From positions 159,928,709 through 159,992,708 of the forward strand of contig CM076997.1 of assembly GCA_039090855.1 (NCBI GenBank): a stretch of 64,000 nucleotides of DNA. Direction: 5' to 3'. The notes under the pieces were generated by a model. The model did not search any database, had not been told where the DNA came from, and worked only from the letters and a program-made list of their open reading frames with translations. Positions 1-9,785 of this stretch are shown here, piece by piece (position 1 is the stretch's first letter; each line of letters starts with the position of its first letter). Source of the stretch: Macrothele yani. Lineage: Eukaryota; Arthropoda; Arachnida; Araneae; Macrothelidae. The translations under genes and the position numbers were made by a program.

Positions 1-589
1 AACTGGTTGTGCGATTCCTTATAAAAATTCATCTTTCTTGATGCTCTGGTTTGGTGATGACCTTTCGTGGGGAAAAACAAATCTGCACGTGCACAATGGT
101 TCCGTATTGCTTGAACGTGTTGAGATTTATACTGGATTAGACAAACTGCATTTTGTACGTGAAAAGTTAGAAGAAAAGGTTATTAGTGAGATATTGTGAC
201 TTATAACAGTTAAGGAAGGTATTTACTTGTCTGTTATTTTGATTTTCCAAACCAATCTGCTATGCATGTATAAAAGTGACCTTCCATATGTACATCAGGT
301 ATGCACACTCCCGATTCTTTAGGTCATCACATTTTATGGCAAATTTTCTGAACATTGAATTTCATTTTAAGCATTGCATTATTAACGCATTCGGTTAACT
401 AACGTTCAGCACTATGGCATGCGTAAATCTTCAATTGTTCGCAAGGGTGGGTTGAGACGACAAAACAAGGCAGATAATTTCATTCTTGCGATCCATTCAA
501 AAACACTCGTACTTACAGGGGAAGACCTTATAAATTCCCACATGAAACAAATTCTGTTAGATACACGATGAAAGAGAACTGTAGATATA
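1..589. other. Unassigned AT-rich DNA
   Basis: No gene, repeat or structured RNA could be supported here. The only long frame, antisense at 412-777, has no recognisable domain. The stretch ends at the first Tc1 terminal repeat. Confidence 0.4.
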
Positions 590-1783
590 CAGGGTCGTAT
601 CAGAATAATATGACCCCCACCCCCGGGATCACAGTGTACCCGCCCAGGCGCATCACACGTGACAAGGTTGACAACAGGGCTATATAAGCGGTCGGACAAG
701 AGAGATGAACCGTAGTGCGCCAAGTGGGAACAATGGCCAGTGGTAGTGATTTGACGGACATTAAAAAAAATGATCATCGGCTACCGCGCCAAGGGTCAAA
801 GCATCTCAGAAACAGCAGACTTCGTGGGCTGCTCGCGAGGTGCTATAGCAAGGGTGTACCAAGAATTTACCGCTGGGACACCGAAAACCTCTCGACGTCA
901 TAAATGTGGAGCCCCAAAAGCCATCGACCCCAAAGCAGAACGTCGCTTCCGTCGACTGGTAAATGGCAATCGACACGCAACAGTGCAACAATTGACCACG
1001 CAAATGAACACTGGGGCATCCAGGTACGTGTACATGATAAAAGTAGAGCGAACCCTGCTATGCATAGGTCTTCGGAGTCAACGCTGCGTCAAGGCGCCCA
1101 TGTTAACTTAGGTGCATCGGTAACGGCCACTGCAGTTCGCATGAGATTACAGCCATTGGACAATGGAAGAATGGAAGCAACGTTGTCTTCTCCGACGAAC
1201 CGAGGTTTCTACGCCACAGAAGTGACGAGTGGTGGCGGACACGGCGTCAGACGTACGAGAACCAACACTCGGACACACTTGTCGGTCAAGTACTGGCTGG
1301 CGGTGGCAGTATGCATGTCTGGAGGATATTTTCCTTATATGACCTGGAACCGCCGGTACCACTAGATGGATCCCTGAAAACCAATGGCTCCTCGTTGACC
1401 ACATGCATCCCTTCATGTTGGATGTTTACCCTGGTGGTGATGGTGTCTACCAACAGGACAATGCGTCGTGCCACGTCGCAAAAGGGGGCCTTAATGGTTC
1501 CAGAAAGACGGCAGCGATGTCTTCGTTTCTTTTGGCTGGCGAAATTGGCCGACCTCAACCCCATAGAGCATTTGTGGGACTATTTGGATCGGCAGGTTCG
1601 ACGATGCCGACCCACAAGCAAGTCGTCGCTGGGACCTCCGTTTTCTGCTGCAGTCCGAATGGGCATGTATGCCCTGGGCAAACTTCTAGGGCCTCATTGC
1701 GTCCATGCTACGCGTCGGGCAACTGTCATCCGGGAAAAGGGTAGTTATTCCCATTATTAGGTCGTATTGTTCTGATAAAACTG
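590..1783 (+). mobile_element. Tc1-like transposon A
   Basis: The left end begins CAGGGTCGTATCAGAA. The right end, reverse-complemented, begins CAGTTTTATCAGAA and continues with a matching AATA.GACC block, so these are imperfect terminal inverted repeats of about 28 bp. The element is about 1.19 kb, normal for Tc1. A TA lies next to the left end but the right one is mutated. The transposase inside is broken. Confidence 0.8.
733..1760 (+). pseudogene. Tc1 transposase, frameshifted
   Basis: This is the remnant of a DD34E cut-and-paste transposase that would act in the nucleus on its own terminal repeats. A plausible start is the ATG at 733 (MASGSDLTD). A frameshift near 765 moves the N-terminal helix-turn-helix (GYRAKGQSISETADFVGCSR) into the frame starting at 770. 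The catalytic motifs survive in different frames: FSDEPRF near 1190, QQDNASCH near 1455 and DLNPIEHLW near 1555. A C-terminus ending SHY precedes the stop at 1760. At least three frameshifts rule out a functional protein. The N-terminus resembles that of the element at 25833-27054, so the two are related families. Confidence 0.8.
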
Positions 1784-2004
1784 TCGCGAACCAAAATTAA
1801 CAACGATTTTACTGTGAAAGAATTTCAAAAATTCCGCTCATCGTTGAATGTTGCATCATACTCTTTTCAAAACAGAATGCTGTACCACATAATTATTTTC
1901 CTTTAAATAAATTCGTTTTGACGAAAAGAAAAGTCACGGGAATCTTGAAGATCCCATTTCCAAATAAGATCTTCTTGAAAGGTGAAATGTGCATATGCCA
2001 TATA

Positions 2005-3251
2005 CAGTATATTGACAAAAGTCACTGGACACCTCTTCAAAAGTAAATGAACGGATCCGCTGCGTTGTTAAGATGCGCGGTACGGATGTAAACGATATAA
2101 AAACAAGCCTGCAGCTGACCGCAATCATATCGCACTGTGCGGTTGAGTGAAAATGTCGCGGCGGGAGAGAACTGACTATGAGAAAGTAAAGATGGTTGGG
2201 TGTTATATTATTGGGTTGTTCATAAGAGAAACCAAGAGGCGTTTAAACATACCCAAGTCAGCTGTTTTGGATGTACTGAATAAGTGAAAGACAATGGCGT
2301 GCCTGAAGCAGCAAAACGCACCTGCAGACCAAAGAAAATCAGTGATAGAGGACGTCAAAGCCCCAGGAGAGTCGTTACAGCTAATAGACGGAGTACTGCA
2401 CGAGACTTCAGTGTACAGGTGAGTAAAAATGCTGGAACCTCGGTATGTATACGCACCATTCACAGAGAACTTCATTCCATGGGTAATCGTGGTAGTGCGG
2501 CTGTTCATAAGCCTTTTATCTCCACTCGGGCATGTGCATATATTCGTCGTTTAGCATGGTGTAAAGAACATTTATCGTGGACCGTAAATCAATGGAAACG
2601 GTTCCTATGGAGTGATGAATCCAGATATACGATCCATCAGTCTCATGGTCGTGTGTGGGTATGGCAGCAGGCGGGGGAACGCTATTTACCACAGTGTACT
2701 ATTCCTACGGTCAAGTTTGGAGCTGGCAGTGTAGTCGTGTGGGGGTGTTTTTCGTGGTATGGTCCCGGCCCATTGGTTATCGTGGAGAAACCTGTTAATG
2801 AGCACGTCTACCCCGATATTCTCGACAATTATGCCCTGCCAACCCTGTGGCAATACTATGGAGATGAGCCTTGTTGGTACCAGAAGGATAATGCACCGAA
2901 CCATAAAGCAAGGACTGTTACGGCGTGGTTTGGCGATAATTCCGTATCGTGTGTGGACTGGCCAGCACAGAGCCTGATCTTAATCCCATAGAGCACCTAT
3001 GGGATGAATTAGAGCGCCGCATAAGAAGTTTGAAGCCAAGGCCTTATGCTTAGCAACAGTTAGTGGCCGCATTATGTACTGAGTGGAAGCGCATACCTAT
3101 CGCTGTGTTCCAAAACTTTGTCGACAGCATGTCTCGAAGGGTCAGTGCATTCATTAACACCAAAGGTGGACCGACACCGTACTAATGTATGTCAATAAAT
3201 GCTATGTTGTGTTTCACTTCTAGGTGTCCGGTGATTTATGTCAATATAGTG
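2005..3251 (+). mobile_element. Tc1-like transposon B with TA duplication
   Basis: Terminal inverted repeats of about 32 bp start CAGTATATTGACA on the left. The right end read on the minus strand starts CACTATATTGACA and continues through GGACACCT. Both ends are flanked by TA (2003-2004 and 3252-3253), the Tc1/mariner target duplication. Length is 1247 bp. Confidence 0.9.
2153..3185 (+). pseudogene. Tc1 transposase, two frameshifts and one stop
   Basis: A DD34E transposase begins MSRRERTDYEKVKMVG at the ATG at 2153. It breaks at a stop near 2285 caused by a one-base shift. The main open segment (2284-2991) holds the DNA-binding domain and the first two catalytic motifs, WSDESRYTIH and QKDNAPNHK. 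A second one-base shift near 2968 separates the third motif, DLNPIEHLWDELERR. A TAG near 3050 interrupts the C-terminal helix. The last recognisable residues are KGGPTPY. About 340 codons in total is the normal family length, so this was a full-length copy that decayed in place. Confidence 0.85.
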
Positions 3252-3486
3252 TATATTTAAACGAAGATATTCTTAGTATGTTATACTGTTATAAAATTAA
3301 AAGGAAGTTTGTTTAAAGAAATACTCAGTAATAGGAAAACATAAAAGTGTATGAATTATTAACGAAGTGTGACGTTTTCTGTAATGCTACCATAATCCTG
3401 CAATAGGAAGTGTTCTCGAATTTTAACAATCTGTTCGTTCTTGATCTCAAAGACTACGTTCTTGTGACACTTATATATACATTGTA

Positions 3487-5027
3487 CACTGGTGTGCAAA
3501 AATTAAGGACGAAGAGCAGAAATTAGCTTAAGAGCGGAACGAGCAGGCGGAACGGACCGAAAGACCACTCAGGAGATAGACGTGGGTCCGGTACGGTAGG
3601 GCATGCGCATATATGTAGCATGACGTACGGGGGCTGGGGCGGAAGGGTATAAAGCACACGGGCGGTGTACGCTCAGCAATTCGGTGAAAGCTATTGCACG
3701 GTGTACATCGGTTTGAACAACGTCGAGTTGCTGCCACCGTGTGATATGATCAACAGGCAATCGAGTAGACGACAACTGGATGACTTTACCCGAGGTCGTG
3801 TCATTGGGAAGTTGAAAGAAGGTCGAAGTGGGGCCGAGGAGTTCGGGATCACTCACAGCATCGTTTCACGAGTTTGGAGAGCATTTCAAACGACAGGAAC
3901 AGCTGTCCGATAGTTTAGCAGTGGTCGTCCACGCGTAACCACGGCGGCGGACGACCGGTGTCTTGTCGTCCTACAGACGAGAAGAGACAGACGGCAGACA
4001 GCGGGAGAAATCGCAAGGCACATGTAACAGACAACTGGACGTCCGTTATCGCGTTTTACCGTAGTCACGAGGCTGCACAAAGGTGGTCTATTTGCACGAC
4101 GACCAGTACGGCGTGTGCCATGAGCGTTCGCTCATCGGAGACGGCGGTTTCTGTGGTGCCAGGAACACAGGAACTGGACACATCAGCAATGAAGTCGAGT
4201 TCTCTTTACGGATGAGAGCCGATTTAGTCTAACGAGCGATTCTGGGCGTATACACATCTGGAGAGAGCAGGAAACACGCAATCACCCCTTCAACATCATC
4301 AAAAGGAACCGGTTTGGAGGTGGCGGAGTTCGCGTTTGGGGCGGTATCATGCTTGGTAGCCGTACAGACCTCCACATCTTCCAAGGAGGTTCAATCACTG
4401 GTGTCCGCTATTGTACCAAGGTTCTCCTGCCTCACGTGCGTCTGTTTAGAGGTGCTGTGGGTCCTGAGTTCCTCTTCATCGATGACAACGCTACACCTCA
4501 TCGTACAGTGGCTGTCTCAGAGCTGTTGGAGAGTGAAGATATTAAACGCATGGATTGGCCCGTAAGGTCCTCGGACCTAAATCAAATCGAACACGTGTGG
4601 GACCTTCTCGGGAGACGCTTCGCAGCACGTCACCAGCCGGTAGCAACGATTCCGCAGCTGCGATTGGCGCTACAAGAGGAATGGGCCGCGATGCCTCAAC
4701 AGCTCCTTGACAACCTCATCCTCAGCATGGACGGACGTTGTAAATCCTGCAACGCAGTCAGGTGTGATCATATCCCCTACTAAAGACTGGATGTTTCTTG
4801 GCAGCCGCCTGTCTCATGGACGTTTCTGTCTTCTGTCCAGTTGTGCTCGAAGTTACCTTTTCAATAAAGTGCCTTTGTATAGGATTCCTTGTTTGGACGG
4901 TTTTGCTCACTTCTCCCATATTCTTACATCTTGGGGATCTTATGGTATGATTTGAGTCGATGTGGAGCACTTCTACACGAACTTTCATTCGAAAAACCGT
5001 CTCGTCCTTAATTTTTGAACGCCAGTG
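3487..5027 (+). mobile_element. Tc1-like transposon C with TA duplication
   Basis: The left end begins CACTGGTGTGCAAAAATTAA. The right end on the minus strand begins CACTGGCGTTCAAAAATTAA. TA flanks both ends (3485-3486 and 5028-5029). At 1541 bp the element is longer than its neighbours because of longer untranslated ends. It abuts the left inverted repeat of PLE1. Confidence 0.9.
3746..4783 (+). pseudogene. Tc1 transposase, full frame with four stops
   Basis: From the ATG at 3746 to the stop at 4783 is exactly 346 codons in one frame, the family's full length, with no frameshift. Four nonsense codons interrupt it: TAG at codon 56, TAA at 94, TGA at 126 and TGA at 149. The N-terminus (RQLDDFTRGRVIGKLKEG) is a helix-turn-helix domain. 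The catalytic motifs are FTDESRFSL, FIDDNATPHR and DLNQIEHVWD. The C-terminus is NAVRCDHIPY. Each stop can be explained by a single C-to-T or G-to-A transition. Inference: an otherwise well-preserved copy was inactivated by point mutation. Confidence 0.85.
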
Positions 5028-5094
5028 TATATTAAGATAATACAACGTAGCTTGTCACAAACATTTATTTTTTCAAGTCGACCAAAGAAATTTA

Positions 5095-6231
5095 AGCGCT
5101 TAAAGAACTGCGCTCAAATTCTCATTTAATCATCACTAGAGCTGACAAAGGAGGTCAGGTGGTTGTGTTAGACCAAAACCATTATGATAACAAAGTCAAA
5201 AAATCTTATTTCCGATGGACCTTATAAAGAAATAAAGAATGATCCTTCAGAGAAACAATTAGAAGAAATACAGAAATTGATCAAAAACTCAGAAACTCTG
5301 AGCCAAAATATAAAAAACAAACTTAAACCTTCATACGTCCATTGTGCGAGATTCTATGCTCTCACTAAAATACATAAATCTGGAATTCCTTTCCGGCCTA
5401 TAGCAGGTAATATCGTCACAGCAGCATATAAGTTATCCAAGTTCTTATCTTCAAAATTATCCACCTTGGCCACTCCAAACGAAACATCTGTGAAAAATTC
5501 CATTGAGTTCACCAATCGACTCAAACTACACCCCTGCGTAGATCAACTAATGCTCTCCTTTGATGTGTTATCTATGTTCACCAATGTTTCAGTAAAACGA
5601 GCTCTGGAATTCCTAAATTCAAGTCTTATAGAGCATCATTACAGCCAACCTGAAGTAGAAGAAATAATAAGACTAGTGCATATTTGCATAAAACAGAACA
5701 GTTTTACTTTCCGTGGAACGTTTTATGAACAGACGGAAGGTCTAGCCATGGGCAGCCCACTGTCACCTATATTATGTGAAATCTACATGCGTCGATTTGA
5801 AGTAAAACTTTTCAAACTCATAAATTCCATTGATCCTCACATTCAATTCAGCTACGCAACTGAAAATAACGGATGCCTACCATTCCTTGACATCCTGGTT
5901 ACTTGCTCAAATGGATCTCTCGCAACCAAAATTTATCGGAAGCCTTTCGTTGTTTTCTCACCTCCACATGCCAAGTCTAATCACCCTTAACCACAAAACC
6001 TCAGCGCCTTTTACAGTTGCGTATATCGCGCGATACAAAGATGTTCAGATAAAGACAGTATTGAAAAAAGAACTTTATTTCCTTAAACGTGTTGCAGTAC
6101 AGCGAAGATACAACCCTTCCATTGTAGACAAGGCTCTAACAAAATTTCCGGAAACCGAAGCCTATTTCCACATTAACTCCTGTGATGCACCCATTGCGAG
6201 AGAATTTTGCCATTATTCCATTTTCCCGTGA
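5095..6231 (+). pseudogene. PLE1 reverse transcriptase remnant
   Basis: The frame carries the PLE N-terminal motif ITRADKGGQVVVLDQNHY at about 5130-5190, then shifts near 5208. The segment from 5184 to 5990 includes the thumb-proximal motif YALTKIHKSGIPFRPI, the first catalytic block LSFDVLSMFTNV and the template-gripping AMGSPLSPILCE. The catalytic YVDD block that should follow is missing: the protein runs from LFKLINSIDPHIQFSY straight to NNGCLPFLDILV. This indicates an internal deletion. A second frameshift near 5960 leads to the segment ending at 6231. PLE reverse transcriptases copy RNA at broken or exposed DNA ends; this one cannot. Confidence 0.8.
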
Positions 6232-6329
6232 CATTGCCTTCAAAATTTCAAAAATTGTCAAAACCTTTAATTTTGAAATGATTTTTAAACCCATAAACAA
6301 AATATGAGATTTTTAGGATCAAAGGACTA

Positions 6330-6692
6330 TGTTGAAGACAAAAACTCGTGGGGCAATTTATCAAATTCCATGTGAATGTGGCGCTTCGTATATAGGACAG
6401 ACCCGTAGAGCCTTGCGTTTTCGATTGAAGGAGCACAAGAACTACATTCGGAATTTTGACCTAAAGAAGTCATCGATGGCTAAACACTGTTAGGAAAAGG
6501 ACCACAAATTTTTCTTTTAAGAAGCAAAACTAATTGACAAGCCAGATTCAACCACCGAACTTAATATTTTGGAAGCTTTCCATATATATCAGAAGTCTTT
6601 GCAACTTGTTAATGACATGGTATCCGCCCCATTTCTATTAGGCGCGTGGAAGCATCTAACCAAAACATGTGACTTTAAACAACATTTATGAT
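6330..6692 (+). pseudogene. PLE1 GIY-YIG endonuclease domain remnant
   Basis: The plus-strand frame reads GAIYQIPCECGASYIGQT, then RRALRFRLKEHK. This is the signature of the GIY-YIG nuclease that PLEs carry after the reverse transcriptase to nick target DNA. A stop follows at AKHC. The same frame then resumes with EAKLIDKP and LNILEAFHIYQKSLQLVND, matching the C-terminal half of the domain. It is separated from the transcriptase by about 100 bp of broken sequence. Confidence 0.8.
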
Positions 6693-6728
6693 GTCATATA
6701 CAATTTGAATATTTACGTGCCATTCGTC

Positions 6729-6767
6729 CTGATGAAGCTAGGTCAATACCCAGCAAAACCATGGTCG
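6729..6767 (+). ncRNA. Hammerhead-like motif in PLE1
   Basis: CTGATGA is followed by one unpaired A, a 7-bp arm GCTAGGT pairing with ACCCAGC (one mismatch, CAAT loop), then AAAA where hammerheads have GAAA. A 3-bp ACC/GGT stem ends in GTC, a permitted cleavage triplet, and a short GGC/GTC helix could close it. Known: many PLEs carry minimal hammerhead ribozymes near their ends. The G-to-A change in the core suggests this copy is inactive. Confidence 0.4.
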
Positions 6768-7269
6768 GCTTGAAAAAATAAATATTTGTGACAAACTAAG
6801 TTGTATTATCTTAATATATAAATGTGTTCATTATCTCTGTGAATAATACGTCACTCCACTGGAGACAAGATCTCTTGATTTCAACCTCGCTAAACAATGA
6901 CTAACAGTAGCATGCAAACATTTTACACTTTTCAAACCTCTAAGATCTTTCGACTTAGAGTCATGGCTAAATACCAACATTTATGGAATGAAATAGTATT
7001 TAACAATACACAACAAATTATGATTTCGGGAAATATTATTTCTCTGTCCAACCTCCATTATTGGAAATGCTTGCCTCTATTTTAAAGCTGAAACACAAAG
7101 TTTTGTTGGATGAAATGATATTTAAAAACATTACAAGCCAAATCGAACATCGCAAGAAAAAAAATACGATTACGGGAAAAATCTTTCGCTTCGCCAACTT
7201 CCATGATAACAAAATGCTGTTAAACTGACACTTTATTATCATTCTACAAATTGTAGACTATAAGCTTCG

Positions 7270-7522
7270 TGATGATAATAACATTACGAAAAACAACGTT
7301 AGTTCACAATCATTCCGTTTTTCTTGTAGGCCAAAGTTTCGCTCTGGATCAGCTTCTTCCGGACAAATGGCACGTAAAACGCAATGGTGACAAGGTACGT
7401 ATTTTACGTGCCATTTGCTTCAAAGAAGCTGATTCAGAACCAAGCGAATCTTTGGTTTACAAGAAAAAAATGAAAGAATTGTGAACTAAGGTTTTCATTA
7501 ATATAACTTTATTATCATATTA
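7270..7522. repeat. Hairpin MITE-like inverted repeat
   Basis: Two arms of about 110 bp (7270-7382 and 7398-7522) are imperfect reverse complements separated by about 15 bp. Shared blocks include TTAGTTCACAAT, CCAAAG.TTCGCT, ATCAGCTTCTT and AAATGGCACGTAAAA. No coding capacity is supported. The 71-residue frame across it only reads through the hairpin. Confidence 0.7.
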
Positions 7523-7732
7523 AGTATTATTTTAATAACTAAAGCTGAAAGTTTATTTCATCTGCAAAGTTTTTTTATGTTGCTTCTATAGCACACTGTA
7601 AAAAATTTTCTGAAATCCACGGGCAACTTTCCATCATTTCTTTCGTGAACAAACAAAGCATATTTCTGATACAACCTTTTCCGTGAAATGAGCGAAAGAA
7701 ACCTGAATATCACGGATTTTTCGTACCACGTG

Positions 7733-8300
7733 AAAATTCTGAATTTTCAGAAACCTTTCCGCAGTTTCTTTCTTATATTGACGGTAAATTACCGTTTTAG
7801 AGATGTGTTAACGGAAAATTCTGAATTTTCAGAAACCTTTCCGCAGTTTCTTTCTAATGTTGACGGTAAATTACCGTTTTAGAGATGTGTTAACGGAAAA
7901 TTCTGAATTTTCAGAAACCTTTCCGCAGTTTCTTTCTTATATTGACGGTAAATTACCGTTTTAGAGATGTGTTAACGGAAAATTCTGAATTTTCAGAAAC
8001 CTTTACGCAGTTTCTTTCTTATATTGACGGTAAATTACCGTCTTTCTTATATTGACGGTAAATTACCGTCTTTCTTATATTGACGGTAAATTACCGTTTT
8101 AATCTTCAGAAACCTTTCCGCAGTTTCTTTCTTATGTTGACGGTAAATTACCGTTTTAGAGATGAGTTAACGGAACATTCTGAATCTTCAGAAACCTTTC
8201 CGCAGTTTCTTTCTTATATTGACGGTAAATTACCGTTTTAGAAATGTGTTAACGGAACATTCTGAATCTTCAGAAACCTTTCCGCAATTACTTTCGTATA
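7733..8300. repeat. 82-bp tandem satellite with two dyads per unit
   Basis: A unit ending TTACCGTTTTAG recurs exactly every 82 bp at 7800, 7882 and 7964, and continues with variation to about 8300. Each unit contains ACGGTAA-A-TTACCGT and TTCTGAA-NN-TTCAGAA, both perfect short inverted repeats. Around 8010-8100 a 27-bp sub-block (TCTTTCTTATATTGACGG) is itself repeated three times. Degenerate copies trail upstream to about 7600. Confidence 0.85.
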
Positions 8301-8563
8301 TTCTCACTTTTTCCGTATCCACATGACGAGAAATTTCCGGTAATAGGAGCGATTCGTGAGAATACTTGAGGTTTGATTAACTTATAAATTTCAATCGCCT
8401 GTCGAATTTTGAAAATCCGTAGCAAGATCGGATATTGTGGATGGCATATCGCATGGATTTTGTTTATTGTGGCACAGGATATTTCTTCTCCTTTCCACTA
8501 TTTGGTGCAACAGCTGTTTAATATATATATTGTGTTACTCTAAGAAATCGGGTATTTAACTTA

Positions 8564-9783
8564 CACTGAAGAGCAATTGAATTAGAGACAGCTGGTGTTA
8601 TGCAAATGTGGCGCTGTGAGCGACCCTGTAAACGGAAACGACATGACGTATGCAGCGATCCGACAATATAAGGAGTGAAGCGACGGGAATCAGTAAGAGT
8701 CGGACGCAGTATGGGTAAGACGAAGGATCTAAGATCATTTCATCTTGGGCCAAATTGTCGGGGCCCGACGAATGGGTCACTCCATCTCAGAAGTCGTGCA
8801 GGCACTGGGATTTTCACAAGCCACTGTGTCACGGGCGCACCATGAGTACATCGAATTCGGTAAAACCATCCCTCCAAGGGCCAACTGCCGTGGACAACAG
8901 CGTGTGGATGAGTGGGGTCATCGTCGGCTAGCTCGCATTGTAACAGCGGATAGACGGGCCACATTGCAAGAAATCTCTCGGCAATTTAACGCTGGATACA
9001 AAAAACGTGTAAGCAGCCAAACCATCCAGAACCATCTCCTCGCTATGGGGTACAGAAGCCATCGCCCCACGAGAGTACCGCTGCTGAGCGCACGTCACAG
9101 GGTGCAAAGATTAGCATGGGCGCGGGAACATCGCCACTGGACCCTAGACATGTGGGAAAATGTTTCCTGGACTGATGAGTCGAGATTCACGTTAATACAT
9201 GAGGATGGCAGGATACGAGTACGGCGCAAACCACATGAAGCGATGGATCCTTCTTGCCAGCATTGTACTCTTCAATCTGGTGGAGGGGGCATTCTCGTCT
9301 GGAGACCGTTTACGTGGACTGAAATGGGACCTCTGGTAAGTGTGACATCGTCCCTCACAGGTCAACGTTACCGGGATATCCTGGGTGACCATTTGCTCCC
9401 GTTTGTGCGTCTTCAACATCCCACTGAGGACCTCATCCTGCAACAAGACAATGCACCATGCCATCGCTCCCGAATTGTATCCGAATGGTTGGATGAACAC
9501 TCCACCGATGTGACCTCACTTCCTTGGCCAGGTAGGTTACCTGACCTCAATCCCATCGAGCACATCTGGGATGTCATCGAGAGAGTTGTTCGAGTCTCTA
9601 AACCCCTCCATAAAATCTTCGTGAACTGTGGGATCTTGTTCAGGAGTCCTGGATCCGTGTGGCTTCCCAACGCTTCCGGTGTCTTGTCGAGTCCATGCCG
9701 AGACGAATCGCCGACGTCATCAGGGCGAAAGGTGGTGCTACACGTTACTAGACAGTTATCTCTAATTCAATTGCTCTTCAGTG
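8564..9783 (+). mobile_element. Tc1-like transposon D, copy 1
   Basis: Perfect 26-bp terminal inverted repeats (CACTGAAGAGCAATTGAATT) lie at both ends with flanking TA at 8562-8563 and 9784-9785. Length is 1220 bp. A second copy of the family lies on the minus strand at 62234-63447. Confidence 0.92.
8711..9751 (+). pseudogene. Tc1 transposase D1, two compensating frameshifts
   Basis: A DD34E transposase with the start MGKTKDL at 8711. A one-base insertion within the first 15 codons and a one-base deletion near 9605 bracket a long open centre. Visible in order are GARRMGHSISEVVQALGFSQ (helix-turn-helix), a second DNA-binding segment, WTDESRFTLIH, LQQDNAPCHRS and LPDLNPIEHIWD. Read past the second shift, the C-terminus is ESMPRRIADVIRAKGGATRY. 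Compared with the 62234-63447 copy it keeps the tryptophan (SLPWPG) that is a stop there. It is one of the better-preserved transposase copies here. Confidence 0.85.
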
Positions 9784-9785
9784 TA

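Larger units (their letters stand above)
5028..6822 (+). mobile_element. Penelope-like element PLE1
   Basis: A Penelope-type reverse transcriptase is followed by a GIY-YIG nuclease. Both ends carry a copy of a roughly 58-bp sequence in inverted orientation: 5028-5087 on the plus strand (TTAAGATAATACAAC, then TTTATTTTTTCAAG) and 6763-6822 on the minus strand. Terminal repeats that can be inverted are typical of PLEs. The left copy begins exactly at the TA duplication of Tc1 transposon C. A hammerhead-like motif lies just inside the right end at 6729-6767. Confidence 0.8.

Noticed and set aside
5095..6231. Telomerase-like reverse transcriptase gene
   Set aside because: Penelope transcriptases resemble telomerase, but the adjacent GIY-YIG nuclease, terminal repeats and decay identify a PLE.
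7269..7484. 71-residue open frame
   Set aside because: It spans the hairpin MITE and has no domain. Symmetry of the inverted repeat explains it.
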